From Saccharopolyspora elongata (lineage in GTDB: Bacteria > Actinomycetota > Actinomycetes > Mycobacteriales > Pseudonocardiaceae), in contig NZ_SMKW01000053.1 of NCBI RefSeq assembly GCF_004348985.1, positions 1 through 64,000 on the forward strand: a stretch of 64,000 nucleotides of DNA, written 5' to 3'. Below are positions 23,865 through 33,184 of this stretch, piece by piece; position 1 is the stretch's first letter; each line of letters opens with the position of its first letter. Under the pieces are notes generated by a model that made no database searches, had not been told where the DNA came from, and saw only the letters and a list, made by a program, of their open reading frames with translations. The translations under genes were made by a program, and so were the position numbers.

Positions 23865-24833
23865 ATGCGTGCGATTCGGGTGGCGGCCAACGGCGGACCG
23901 GAGGTCCTGGAGTACGGCGAAACCGAGCTGCCCGACCCGCAGTCCGGCCAGCTGCTGGTCGAGGTTGCCGCGGCCGGGGTCAACTTCATCGACACCTACC
24001 AGCGCAGCGGGATCTACTCGATGCAGCTGCCGTTCACGCCCGGCTCGGAGGGCGCGGGCAAGGTCGTCGCGGTGGGCCCCGACGTGACCGGCTTCGGCGT
24101 CGGCGACCGGGTCGCCTGGGCGATGGCGCCGGGCAGCTACGCCGAGCGGGCGCTGGTGCCCGCCGACAAGGCGGTGCGGGTGCCGGACGGGGTGGACGAC
24201 CGGACGGCGGCCGCGGCCCTCCTGCAGGGGCTGACCGCGCACTACCTGATCACCTCCACCTACCCGGTGGGCACCGGCGAGACCGCCCTGGTGCACGCCG
24301 CGGCCGGCGGCATGGGCCTGCTGCTGACCCAGCTGATCAAGTCGCGCGGCGCCAACGTGATCGGCACCGTGTCCACGGCGGAGAAGGAGGAACTGGCGCG
24401 GGAGGCGGGCGCCGACGAGATCATCCGCTACACCGAGGAGGACGTGGCCGAGGAGGTCGCGGACCTCACCGACGGGCGCGGCGTGGACGTGGTCTACGAC
24501 GGCGTCGGCAAGACCACCTTCGACGCGAGCCTGGCCAGCCTGCGGCCGCGCGGCATGCTGGCGCTGTTCGGCGCGTCCAGCGGCCCGGTGCCGCCGGTGG
24601 ACCCGCAGCGGCTGAACGCGGCGGGCTCGGTGTTCCTGACCCGCCCGAGCCTGGCGCACCACATCCTGACCCGCGAGGAGCTGGACTGGCGGGCCGAGGA
24701 GCTGTTCGCGTGGATCGCCGCCGGCACCCTGAAGATCCGCATCGGCGGCACCTACCCGCTGCCGGACGCCCGCCGGGCGCACGAAGACCTGGAAGGCCGC
24801 CGAACCACCGGAAAACTCCTCCTCCTGCCCTGA
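23865..24833 (+). CDS. qor: quinone oxidoreductase (NADPH, MDR superfamily)
   Basis: A 322-residue zinc-free medium-chain reductase: PFTPGSEGAGKVVAVG, AAALLQGLTAHYLI and the NADPH motif ALVHAAAGGMGLLLTQLIK (AAxxGxG form) mark the QOR branch. It reduces quinones or enones with NADPH. ATG 23865 follows GAAGGAGC. A qor homologue near ctaB and tkt is, from memory, also found in mycobacteria. Confidence 0.9.
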   Translation: MRAIRVAANGGPEVLEYGETELPDPQSGQLLVEVAAAGVNFIDTYQRSGIYSMQLPFTPGSEGAGKVVAVGPDVTGFGVGDRVAWAMAPGSYAERALVPADKAVRVPDGVDDRTAAAALLQGLTAHYLITSTYPVGTGETALVHAAAGGMGLLLTQLIKSRGANVIGTVSTAEKEELAREAGADEIIRYTEEDVAEEVADLTDGRGVDVVYDGVGKTTFDASLASLRPRGMLALFGASSGPVPPVDPQRLNAAGSVFLTRPSLAHHILTREELDWRAEELFAWIAAGTLKIRIGGTYPLPDARRAHEDLEGRRTTGKLLLLP

Positions 24834-24887
24834 CCACCGCGGATGTCCGCATTCCGATGAGGGTTCTCCGGCCTCGTCCTGCACGGC

Positions 24888-25023
24888 CCAGCGGTTAGCA
24901 GCCCAGCGGTTAGCGGCGGCGCAGTTAGCGGCGGCGCAGTTAGCGGCGGCGCAGTTAGCGGCGGCGCAGTTAGCGGCGGCGCAGTTAGCGGCGGCGCAGT
25001 TAGCGGCGGCGCAGTTAGCGGCC
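24888..25023 (+). repeat. 15-bp tandem repeat (minisatellite)
   Basis: The unit GCAGTTAGCGGCGGC recurs with exact 15-base spacing (GCAGTTAGCG at 24921, 24936, 24951, 24966, 24981, 24996 and 25011). Two degenerate units (CCAGCGGTTAGC) precede it. It lies between qor and ctaB, which converge. The unit keeps frame on both strands but no gene start or codon bias supports translation. Confidence 0.9.
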
Positions 25024-25126
25024 CTGCGGGAGCCGCAGCGGCCTGCTCGACTCCGGGATCCCGACGCACGTATGCCCCGCCTCCGGCGTGTCGCATCCCG
25101 ACATGCCGGAGGTTGTGGACAACTCA

Positions 25127-25172
25127 CGCAATTTCAATGGAAATCGAAGGTCCGATTTCCATTGAAATTGCG
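25127..25172. terminator. family 2 palindromic hairpin between convergent qor and ctaB
   Basis: A perfect 20-bp stem: CGCAATTTCAATGGAAATCG (25127-25146) and its complement (25153-25172), loop AAGGTC. The AT-rich core stands out against about 70% GC. Relatives are at 45910-45929, 50630-50657 and 56625-56676. The position suggests a bidirectional terminator. Confidence 0.75.
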
Positions 25173-25207
25173 GACGACCGCACGTCGGGGTGAGTGCGGG
25201 GAGGGGA

Positions 25208-26143
25208 TCAGAAGGGCCAGCCGAAGACCGGGAGGCTCAGCGCCGAGTCCACCGCGAGGGCCACGCACACGATCATCAGGTACGTGTTCGACATGTGGAA
25301 CAGCTTCATCGGCTTGGTCTTCTCGCCGCGCTTGGTCGCGGCGTGCAGCCGGTGCGCCAGGAGGATGAACCACGCGCCCGCCAGGGCCGCGAACGCCGCG
25401 TAGAGCCAGCCGGTCGCCGGGACCAGCAGCAGCGTCCAGGCCACCATCAGCCAGGTGTAGATCAGGATCTGCCGCGACACGTACGTCGGCTCGGCCACCA
25501 CCGGCAGCATCGGGACGCCGGCGCGCTCATAGTCGTCCTTGTACTTCATCGCCAGCGACCAGGTGTGCGGCGGCGTCCAGAAGAAGATCACGCCGAACAT
25601 CACCAGCGCCGGCCAGTCCACCCGGCCGGTCACCCCGGCCCAGCCGATCACCACCGGCATGCAGCCCGCGGCGCCGCCCCAGACGATGTTCTGCGCGGTG
25701 CGCCGCTTGAGCACCAGCGTGTAGACGAAGACGTAGAACAGGATGGTGCCGACCGCCAGCGACGCGGCCAGCAGGTTCGTCGTCGCCCACAGCCAGCCGA
25801 AGGACGCGACGCCGAGCACGATCCCGAAGATCAGCGCGTGCCGGTTGGACACCGTGTGCCGCACCAGTGGGCGCGCCCGCGTGCGCTTCATCACCTGGTC
25901 GATATCGGCGTCGGCGACGCAGTTCAGCGCGTTCGCGCTGCCCGCCGCCATGGTGCCGCCGATCAGCGTGACGATCACCAGCCAGGGCGACGGGATGCCC
26001 CGCGCGGCCAGCAGCATCGCCGGGATGGTGGTCACCAGCAGCAGCTCGATGACCCGCGGCTTGATCAGCCCGGCATAGGCTTTCAGCAGCTCAGCGGGCC
26101 GCCGAGCGCGCTGCGTCCGGGGGGCGTCGACGACGGTGGTCAC
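25208..26143 (-). CDS. ctaB: protoheme IX farnesyltransferase (heme O synthase)
   Basis: The 311-residue membrane protein has nine likely helices and UbiA-family aspartate motifs NCVADADIDQVMKRTRARPL and YKDDYERAGVPMLP. It farnesylates heme B to heme O, the substrate of CtaA (15602-16564). GTG 26143 gives the family-like start TTVVDAPRTQ. The good ribosome site (TTAGGAGTGCC) belongs to an 8-residue upstream mini-ORF (26140-26166) whose TGA overlaps this GTG. Confidence 0.9.
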   Translation of the reverse strand: MTTVVDAPRTQRARRPAELLKAYAGLIKPRVIELLLVTTIPAMLLAARGIPSPWLVIVTLIGGTMAAGSANALNCVADADIDQVMKRTRARPLVRHTVSNRHALIFGIVLGVASFGWLWATTNLLAASLAVGTILFYVFVYTLVLKRRTAQNIVWGGAAGCMPVVIGWAGVTGRVDWPALVMFGVIFFWTPPHTWSLAMKYKDDYERAGVPMLPVVAEPTYVSRQILIYTWLMVAWTLLLVPATGWLYAAFAALAGAWFILLAHRLHAATKRGEKTKPMKLFHMSNTYLMIVCVALAVDSALSLPVFGWPF

Positions 26144-26634
26144 GACGCTGCGCTCACCGACGGCATGGCACTCCTAAGGCGATTCGGACGACCTGGACCA
26201 ACCCGGGCACCCCGGATATGGACCGACCATGAATAGTAGGCGCGCTACTGAAGCCGCCCTCGCGCGGGTCGCGCCCGAGGCGCCGCGAACGGACCGGTGG
26301 CCCTGGTCACGCCCCTTCCCCGGTATCCTGGCCGTGTTCCCGCCGCGATCGGGAACGGGGTCGCCCCTCAGCGCAAAACCGCAGGGCACGGGCAGGCGGC
26401 AGCCGAGTCTCCGACACCCGGATGGCGCAACCGTGGTCTCCCAGGCGCAGCGCCGGGCGCCGTCCGTCGCCGCTCCCCGCGAGCGGCTGACAGCAATCCA
26501 GACGGGTCGGCACGTGGCTGATCGGACACGACTAGGCTGCCCGTCGGACGAGGGATAACCGCGGTTCGAATCGGTCCAGCACCGCATTCGCCGTCACATA
26601 CGAAAACCGCCGAAGGAAACTTGGAGCTGCGTCC
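26144..26634. other. divergent intergenic region, ctaB / tkt
   Basis: About 490 bases carrying the promoters of ctaB and the pentose phosphate operon. An open frame at 26229-26558 has no ribosome site and arginine/proline-rich composition, so I do not call it. GGTTCGAATC (26564-26573) resembles a tRNA T-loop, but no tRNA can be folded around it. Confidence 0.5.
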
Positions 26635-28731
26635 GTGTCCGTCACCGACGACCTTGCCCGCTTGACCACCAAGCACCTGCCCGAAGACTGGACCGAGCTG
26701 GACCAGCGCGCGGTGGACACCGCCCGCGTGCTGGCCGCCGACGCGGTGGAGAACTGCGGCAGCGGCCACCCGGGCACCGCGATGAGCCTGGCGCCCGCCG
26801 CCTACGCGCTGTTCCAGCGCGTCATGCGCCACGACCCCACCGACCCGAACTGGATCGGCCGCGACCGGTTCGTGCTGTCGGCCGGGCACTCGAGCCTGAC
26901 GCTGTACGTGCAGCTGTTCCTGGCCGGCTACGGCCTGGAGCTGGACGACCTGAAGGCGCTGCGCAAGTGGGGTTCGAAGACCCCGGGCCACCCCGAGTAC
27001 GGGCACACCGACGGCGTCGAGACCACCACTGGTCCGCTGGGCCAGGGCCTGGCCACCGCGGTCGGCATGGCGATGGCCGCCCGCCGCGAGCGCGGCCTGT
27101 ACGACCCGGAGGCCGCCGCGGGTGAGAGCCCGTTCGACCACCACGTCTACGTGATCGCCTCCGACGGCGACATCGAGGAGGGCATCACCTCCGAGGCGTC
27201 GTCGCTGGCTGGTACCCAGCAGCTGGGCAACCTCACGGTGATCTACGACGCCAACGAGATCTCCATCGAGGACGACACCCGCATCGCGCTGTCCGAGGAC
27301 ACCGCCAAGCGGTACGAGTCCTACGGCTGGCAGGTCCTGGTGGTGCACGGCGGCGAGGACGTCAAGGGCCTGCTGGAGGCCATCGAGTCGGCCAAGGCCG
27401 AGACCTCCCGCCCGACGCTGATCGTGCTGCGCACGGTGATCGGCTTCCCGGCCCCGACCAAGATGAACACCGGCAAGGCGCACGGCGCCGCGCTGGGCGC
27501 CGACGAGGTCGCCGGGGTCAAGCAGGCGCTGGGCTTCGACCCGGAGCAGTCGTTCCAGGTCGACGACGAGGTGCTGACCCACGCCCGCGAGGTCGTGGCC
27601 CGCGGCAAGGCCGCCCGCGCCGAGTGGCAGGTCGCCTTCGACAAGTGGGCCTCGGCCAACCCGGAGCGCAAGGCGCTGCTGGACCGGCTGAGCACCCGCG
27701 AGCTGCCCGCCGGCTGGCAGGAGAAGCTGCCGACCTGGGAGGCCGACGGCAAGGGCGTCGCCACCCGCAAGGCCTCCGGTGAGGTCCTCAACGCGCTGGC
27801 CGACGTGCTGCCGGAGCTGTGGGGCGGCTCGGCCGACCTGGCGGAGAGCAACAACACCACGATGAAGGGCGCCGCCTCGTTCGGCCCGGAGTCGATCTCC
27901 ACCAGCACCTGGAACGCCAACCCGTACGGCCGGACGCTGCACTTCGGCATCCGCGAGCACGCGATGGGCGCGATCCTCAACGGCATCGCGCTGCACGGCG
28001 GCACCCGCCCCTACGGCGGCACCTTCCTGGTGTTCAGCGACTACATGCGCCCGGCGGTCCGGCTGGCCGCGCTGATGAAGACCCCGGTCATCTTCGTGTG
28101 GACGCACGACTCGATCGGCCTCGGCGAGGACGGCCCGACGCACCAGCCGATCGAGCACGTCGCCTCGCTGCGCGCGATCCCCGGCTTCTCGCTGGTCCGC
28201 CCGGCGGACGCCAACGAGACCGCGGCCTCGTGGAAGGCGATCCTGGAGGACCCGAGCGGCCCGGCCGGGCTGGCGCTGACCCGCCAGGGCGTGCCGACGC
28301 TGGAGGGCGTGGACGCCGACGGCGTCGCCAAGGGCGCCTACGTGCTGGCCGAGGCCGGCAACGGCAAGCCCGAGGCGATCCTGATCGCCACCGGCTCCGA
28401 GGTCCAGCTGGCCGTCGAGGCCAGGAAGATCCTGGAGGCCGACGGCGTTGCCACTCGTGTGGTGTCCGTGCCGTGCGTCGAGTGGTTCGACGCCCAGGAC
28501 GAGGCCTACCGCGAGTCGGTGCTGCCGAAGGCGGTCAAGGCCCGCGTCTCCGTCGAGGCCGGCATCGCGCTGCCGTGGTACCGGTTCGTCGGGGACGCCG
28601 GCGAGTCGGTGTCCCTCGAGCACTTCGGCGCCTCGGCCGACTACAAGACCCTGTACGACGAGTTCGGCATCACCGTCGACGCCGTTGTCGCGGCGGCCCG
28701 GCGCAGCCTGAGCAACGCCGAGCAGGCGTGA
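26635..28731 (+). CDS. tkt: transketolase
   Basis: A 698-residue thiamine-diphosphate enzyme that moves two-carbon ketol units in the non-oxidative pentose phosphate pathway. Seen are NCGSGHPGTAMSLAP, GPLGQGLATAVGMA, the ThDP motif ASDGDIEEGITSEA...NLTVIYDAN, and FGIREHAMGAILNGIA with the catalytic glutamate. Length is typical. GTG start at 26635. First gene of tkt-tal-pgi-zwf-opcA-pgl. Confidence 0.95.
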   Translation: MSVTDDLARLTTKHLPEDWTELDQRAVDTARVLAADAVENCGSGHPGTAMSLAPAAYALFQRVMRHDPTDPNWIGRDRFVLSAGHSSLTLYVQLFLAGYGLELDDLKALRKWGSKTPGHPEYGHTDGVETTTGPLGQGLATAVGMAMAARRERGLYDPEAAAGESPFDHHVYVIASDGDIEEGITSEASSLAGTQQLGNLTVIYDANEISIEDDTRIALSEDTAKRYESYGWQVLVVHGGEDVKGLLEAIESAKAETSRPTLIVLRTVIGFPAPTKMNTGKAHGAALGADEVAGVKQALGFDPEQSFQVDDEVLTHAREVVARGKAARAEWQVAFDKWASANPERKALLDRLSTRELPAGWQEKLPTWEADGKGVATRKASGEVLNALADVLPELWGGSADLAESNNTTMKGAASFGPESISTSTWNANPYGRTLHFGIREHAMGAILNGIALHGGTRPYGGTFLVFSDYMRPAVRLAALMKTPVIFVWTHDSIGLGEDGPTHQPIEHVASLRAIPGFSLVRPADANETAASWKAILEDPSGPAGLALTRQGVPTLEGVDADGVAKGAYVLAEAGNGKPEAILIATGSEVQLAVEARKILEADGVATRVVSVPCVEWFDAQDEAYRESVLPKAVKARVSVEAGIALPWYRFVGDAGESVSLEHFGASADYKTLYDEFGITVDAVVAAARRSLSNAEQA

Positions 28732-28745
28732 GCGGAGGAATTTCT

Positions 28746-29852
28746 GTGACCACCAACCCGAACCTCAAGGCGCTCAGCGAGGCCGGGGTCTCGATCTGGC
28801 TGGACGACCTGTCGCGCCAGCGGATCTCCTCGGGCAACCTGGCCGAGCTCATCACCGACCAGGCGGTCGTCGGCGTCACGAGCAACCCGACGATCTTCGC
28901 CAACGCGCTGTCCAACGCCGCCGACTACAACGAGAAGGTGCGCGAGCTGGCGGCCCGCGGCGCGAGCGTGGACGACACGGTGCGCGAGCTGACCACCGCC
29001 GACGTCCGGGACGCGGCGGACATCTTCCGCAACGTCTACGAGTCGACCGGCCGCGTCGACGGCCGGGTCTCGCTGGAGGTCGACCCGCGGCTGGCGCACG
29101 ACACCGACCGCACCGTCGCCGAGGCCATCGACCTGTGGAAGGCCGTGGACCGGCCGAACCTGATGGTCAAGATCCCGGCCACCCTGGCGGGCCTGCCCGC
29201 GATCACCCGCGTGCTCGCCGAGGGCATCAGCGTCAACGTCACGCTGATCTTCTCGGTGCAGCGCTACCGCGACGTGATGGACGCGTTCCTGGCCGGCCTG
29301 GAGCAGGCCAAGGCCAACGGCCACGACGTCAGCCAGATCTCCTCGGTCGCGTCGTTCTTCGTGTCCCGGGTGGACACCGAGATCGACAAGCGGCTGGCGA
29401 AGATCGAGGGTGGCGAGGAGCTGCGCGGCAAGGCCGCGATCGCCAACGCCCGGCTGGCCTACGCGGCCTACCTGGAGGTCTTCTCCTCCGAGCGCTGGAA
29501 GGCGCTGGAGGCCGACGGCGCCAAGGCGCAGCGTCCGCTGTGGGCGTCCACCGGTGTGAAGGACCCGTCCTACTCCGACACGCGCTACGTGGACGAGCTG
29601 GTCGCGCCGAACACGGTGAACACCATGCCGGAGGCGACCCTGAAGGCCACCGCCGACCACGCCGACGTGCGCGGCGACCTGGTCACCGGCACGGCCGCCG
29701 CCTCGCAGCAGGTCTTCGACGACCTCGCGAAGATCGGCATCGACCTCGACGACGTCTTCGCGGTGCTGGAGAGCGAGGGCGTCGAGAAGTTCGAGAAGTC
29801 CTGGACCGAACTGCTGGACACCGTCAGCCAGCAGCTGACGGCAGCGAAGTAA
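28746..29852 (+). CDS. tal: transaldolase
   Basis: A 368-residue TalB-like barrel enzyme that transfers a dihydroxyacetone unit. The Schiff-base lysine is in NLMVKIPATLAGLPAI; VGVTSNPTIF and ISSVASFFVSRVDTEIDK are family signatures. GTG 28746 follows GGAGGAATTTCT, 14 bases after the tkt stop. A strong hairpin follows at 29878-29910. Confidence 0.95.
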   Translation: MTTNPNLKALSEAGVSIWLDDLSRQRISSGNLAELITDQAVVGVTSNPTIFANALSNAADYNEKVRELAARGASVDDTVRELTTADVRDAADIFRNVYESTGRVDGRVSLEVDPRLAHDTDRTVAEAIDLWKAVDRPNLMVKIPATLAGLPAITRVLAEGISVNVTLIFSVQRYRDVMDAFLAGLEQAKANGHDVSQISSVASFFVSRVDTEIDKRLAKIEGGEELRGKAAIANARLAYAAYLEVFSSERWKALEADGAKAQRPLWASTGVKDPSYSDTRYVDELVAPNTVNTMPEATLKATADHADVRGDLVTGTAAASQQVFDDLAKIGIDLDDVFAVLESEGVEKFEKSWTELLDTVSQQLTAAK

Positions 29853-29877
29853 CGAACAGCCGAAGTCTCCGGGAATT

Positions 29878-29910
29878 CCGGGCCGGTGCGCATCTGCCGC
29901 ACCGGCCCGG
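29878..29910. terminator. hairpin between tal and pgi
   Basis: CCGGGCCGGTGCG (29878-29890), loop CATCTGC, and the perfect complement (29898-29910). It lies in the 165-base tal-pgi gap, so it may end or attenuate the tkt-tal transcript before pgi. Confidence 0.7.
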
Positions 29911-30017
29911 ATCGGCGACACTGTGGTCGCACGAAGTTGGCTTCCAAGATCGAACTCCGGAAAACGCAGGTCGAACTGGGGTTCGAGTCCAACTAAATCG
30001 AGCGCTGAAGGAACTAC

Positions 30018-31652
30018 ATGGCAACCGAAACCTCCGTGGACATTCGCGATGTGGCGCTAGCGGCCGAGGCCCGACCGCTGGTCGAGCAGTTGGCCGCCGA
30101 TGCGGTTGCCGGCAAGCTCGCCGCCCAGGACGCCACGCTGTGGGGCCCGGACGCGGAGAGCGAGGCATCCATCCGGCTGTCCTGGACGACGCTGCACGAG
30201 AGCTCGCGTCCGCTGCTCGCCGAGATCGACGCGCTGCGCGCCGATCTGCACGCCGAGGGCCTGGACCGCATCGTGCTGGCCGGGATGGGTGGCTCGTCGC
30301 TGGCTCCGGAGGTGATCACCGCGACCGCAGGCGTGCCGCTGGTCGTGCTGGACACCACCGACCCCGGGCAGGTCGCCGACGCGCTGTCCGGTGATCTCGA
30401 CCGGACCGTGCTGGTGGTCTCCTCGAAGTCGGGCACGACCGTCGAGACCGACAGCCACCGCCGGATCTTCGAGCGGGCTTTCACGCAAAACGGAATCGAT
30501 CCTGTGACCCGCATCATCGTGGTCACCGACCCCGGTTCGCCGATGGAGTCGGCGGCGCGCGAGGCAGGCTACCGCAAGGTCTTCACCGCCGACCCGCACG
30601 TGGGCGGCCGCTACTCGGCGCTGACCGCCTTCGGCCTGGTGCCCGCCGGGCTGGCCGGTGCCGACGTCGCCGCGCTGCTGGACGACGCGGCCGCCGCGTT
30701 CGGGCCGCTGAGCGCCGATGACGCCGACAACCCGGCGTTGCAGCTGGCCGCGGCGCTGAGTGCCGCGCACGCCAAGGGCGCGGAGAAGGTCGTGTTCGCC
30801 GACACCGGCTCGGGCATCAAGGGCTTCGGCGACTGGGTCGAGCAGCTGATCGCCGAGTCCACCGGCAAGAACGGCACCGGCCTGCTGCCGGTGGTCGTGG
30901 AGAACACCGACGCACCAGGATTCTTCGACGCCTACGAAGACGCGACGACCGTGGCCGTCGGCCCGTACGTGCCGGGCGCGCAGATCAGCACCACCGGCCC
31001 GCTGGGCGGCATGTTCCTGCTGTGGGAGTTCGCGACCGCGGTGGCCGGCCGGCTGCTGGGCATCGACCCGTTCGACCAGCCGGACGTGGAGGCCGCGAAG
31101 AAGGCCGCGCGGGCGCTGCTGGACGGCCCGGCCGGTGGCCCGGCCGCGACCCCGGCGCTGGTCGACGGCTCGGTCGAGGTGCACGCCTCCGGCGACTGGC
31201 TGACCGCAGGCGTCGGCACCGTGGCCGAGGCGCTGCGGGCGTTCCTGGCCATTGCGCCGGAGCGCGGCTACCTTTCGGTGCAGGCGTACCTGGACCGACT
31301 CGACGACGCCTCGACCGCGGTGCTGCGGCCGGAGCTGGCGCGCCGCACCGGGCTGCAGACGACCTTCGGCTGGGGCCCGCGGTTCCTGCACTCCACCGGC
31401 CAGTACCACAAGGGCGGCCACCAGAACGGCGTGTTCCTGCAGATCACCGGTGCCGCCGAAGAGGACCTGGAGGTGCCGGACCGGCCGTACACCCTGGCCG
31501 GGCTGCAGCGCGCCCAGGCGCTCGGCGATGGCCAGGTGCTCGCCGACCGGGGCCGGCCGGTGCTGCGCCTGCACCTCACCGACCGGGCGGCCGGGCTCGT
31601 CGAGCTGGTCAAGGCCGTGCAGGACCTGCGCTCCTTGGAGGACCGGGCGTGA
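30018..31652 (+). CDS. pgi: glucose-6-phosphate isomerase
   Basis: A 544-residue sugar isomerase (SIS-type) protein: GMGGSSLAPEVI, VVSSKSGTTVETDSH, DPHVGGRYSALTAFGLVPA and QYHKGGHQNGVFLQ. It interconverts glucose-6-P and fructose-6-P, linking glycolysis to the zwf branch that follows. ATG 30018 (MATETSVDIRDVAL) is 165 bases after tal. Its TGA overlaps the zwf GTG. Confidence 0.93.
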   Translation: MATETSVDIRDVALAAEARPLVEQLAADAVAGKLAAQDATLWGPDAESEASIRLSWTTLHESSRPLLAEIDALRADLHAEGLDRIVLAGMGGSSLAPEVITATAGVPLVVLDTTDPGQVADALSGDLDRTVLVVSSKSGTTVETDSHRRIFERAFTQNGIDPVTRIIVVTDPGSPMESAAREAGYRKVFTADPHVGGRYSALTAFGLVPAGLAGADVAALLDDAAAAFGPLSADDADNPALQLAAALSAAHAKGAEKVVFADTGSGIKGFGDWVEQLIAESTGKNGTGLLPVVVENTDAPGFFDAYEDATTVAVGPYVPGAQISTTGPLGGMFLLWEFATAVAGRLLGIDPFDQPDVEAAKKAARALLDGPAGGPAATPALVDGSVEVHASGDWLTAGVGTVAEALRAFLAIAPERGYLSVQAYLDRLDDASTAVLRPELARRTGLQTTFGWGPRFLHSTGQYHKGGHQNGVFLQITGAAEEDLEVPDRPYTLAGLQRAQALGDGQVLADRGRPVLRLHLTDRAAGLVELVKAVQDLRSLEDRA

Positions 31653-33184
31653 CTCAAAGCGAACAGTGGCACAACCCGCTGCGCGACCCGCGGGACAAGC
31701 GGCTGCCCAGGATCGCCGGCCCGTGCGGGCTGACGATCTTCGGCGTGACCGGTGACCTCTCCCGCAAGAAGCTGATGCCGGCGATCTACGACCTCGCCAA
31801 CCGCGGCCTGCTGCCGCCGGGCTTCGCGCTGACCGGCTTCGCCCGCCGCGACTGGGCCGACCAGGACTTCGGCCAGGTCGTCTACGACGCGGTCAAGGAG
31901 CACGCGCGGACCCCGTTCCACCAGAACGTCTGGGACCGGCTGGCGGAGGGCATCCGGTTCGTGCCCGGCTCGTTCGACGACGACGCCGCGTTCGACCGGC
32001 TCGCCGCCACGGTCAAGGAACTCGACGCCGACCGGGGCACCGGCGGCAACCACGCGTTCTACCTGTCGGTGCCGCCGTCGGCGTTCCCGACGGTGCTCAA
32101 GCAGCTGTCGCGGTCCGGGCTGACCGAGCCGACCGACGAGAGCTGGCGGCGGGTGGTCATCGAGAAGCCGTTCGGCCACGACCTGGAGAGCGCGCGGCAC
32201 CTCAACGGCGTCGTCAACGAGGTGTTCCCCGAGGAGTCGGTGTTCCGCATCGACCACTACCTCGGCAAGGAGACGGTGCAAAACATCCTGGCGCTGCGCT
32301 TCGCGAACCAGCTGTTCGAGCCGATCTGGAACGCGCACTACGTGGACCACGTGCAGATCACCATGGCCGAGGACATCGGCCTGGGCGGGCGCGCCGGCTA
32401 CTACGACGGCATCGGCGCGGCCCGCGACGTGATCCAGAACCACCTGCTGCAGCTGCTGGCGTTCACCGCGATGGAGGAGCCGGTCTCCTTCTCGCCGCAG
32501 GACCTGCGCGCGGAGAAGGTCAAGGTGCTGTCGGCGACCAAGCCGGTCGGCCCGTTCGACGAGACCACCGCCCGCGGCCAGTACACCGGCGGCTGGCAGG
32601 GCGGTTCGCTGGTGCCGGGCCTGCACGAGGAGGGCGGTTTCGCGTCCGACTCGATCACCGAGACCTACGCGGCGATCACCCTCGAGGTGGAGAGCCGGCG
32701 GTGGGCCGGGGTCCCGTTCTACCTGCGCACCGGCAAGCGGCTGGGCCGCCGGGTCACCGAGATCGCGGTGGTCTTCAAGCGCGCCCCGCACCTGCCGTTC
32801 GACAGCACCATGACCGAGGAGCTCGGGCAGAACGCCCTGGTGATCCGGGTGCAGCCGGACGAGGGCATCACGATGCGCTTCGGCGCGAAGGTGCCGGGCA
32901 CCTCGATGGAGGTGCGCGACGTGACCATGGACTTCGGTTACGGGCACGCGTTCACCGAGTCCTCGCCGGAGGCCTACGAGCGGCTGATCCTGGACGTGCT
33001 GCTCGGCGAGCCGTCGCTGTTCCCGGTCAACGAGGAAGTCGAACTGTCCTGGCAAATCCTGGACCCGGTGCTGGAGCACTGGGCCGCCCGCGGCAAGCCC
33101 CAGCCGTACAAGGCCGGGACGTGGGGTCCGCCGTCGGCGGACGCGATGCTGGCCCGAACCGGACGCGTCTGGAGGCGACCGTGA
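31649..33184 (+). CDS. zwf: glucose-6-phosphate 1-dehydrogenase
   Basis: A 511-residue enzyme of the oxidative pentose phosphate pathway. The coenzyme motif FGVTGDLSRKKLMP is near residue 30, the catalytic RIDHYLGKETVQN is in the middle, and EKPFGHDLESA is present. GTG 31649 overlaps the pgi stop and opcA overlaps its end, so all three are coupled. OpcA is needed for full activity in related organisms. Confidence 0.95.
   Translation: MTQSEQWHNPLRDPRDKRLPRIAGPCGLTIFGVTGDLSRKKLMPAIYDLANRGLLPPGFALTGFARRDWADQDFGQVVYDAVKEHARTPFHQNVWDRLAEGIRFVPGSFDDDAAFDRLAATVKELDADRGTGGNHAFYLSVPPSAFPTVLKQLSRSGLTEPTDESWRRVVIEKPFGHDLESARHLNGVVNEVFPEESVFRIDHYLGKETVQNILALRFANQLFEPIWNAHYVDHVQITMAEDIGLGGRAGYYDGIGAARDVIQNHLLQLLAFTAMEEPVSFSPQDLRAEKVKVLSATKPVGPFDETTARGQYTGGWQGGSLVPGLHEEGGFASDSITETYAAITLEVESRRWAGVPFYLRTGKRLGRRVTEIAVVFKRAPHLPFDSTMTEELGQNALVIRVQPDEGITMRFGAKVPGTSMEVRDVTMDFGYGHAFTESSPEAYERLILDVLLGEPSLFPVNEEVELSWQILDPVLEHWAARGKPQPYKAGTWGPPSADAMLARTGRVWRRP

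Noticed and set aside
24888..25023. CRISPR array
   Set aside because: Units are 15 bases with no unique spacers and no cas genes.
24752..25127. Reverse open frames rich in repeated Ala-Asn-Cys or Pro-Leu-Thr-Ala units
   Set aside because: They are only translations of the 15-bp minisatellite.
26229..26558. 109-codon open frame between ctaB and tkt
   Set aside because: No ribosome site, Arg/Pro-rich shadow-like composition and no family resemblance; it fills a promoter region.
26563..26580. GGTTCGAATC as a possible tRNA T-loop
   Set aside because: No matching T-stem, anticodon or acceptor arms around it.
29968..29990. GGGTTCGAGTCC upstream of pgi as a possible tRNA 3' part
   Set aside because: The T-stem does not pair and no cloverleaf can be built.
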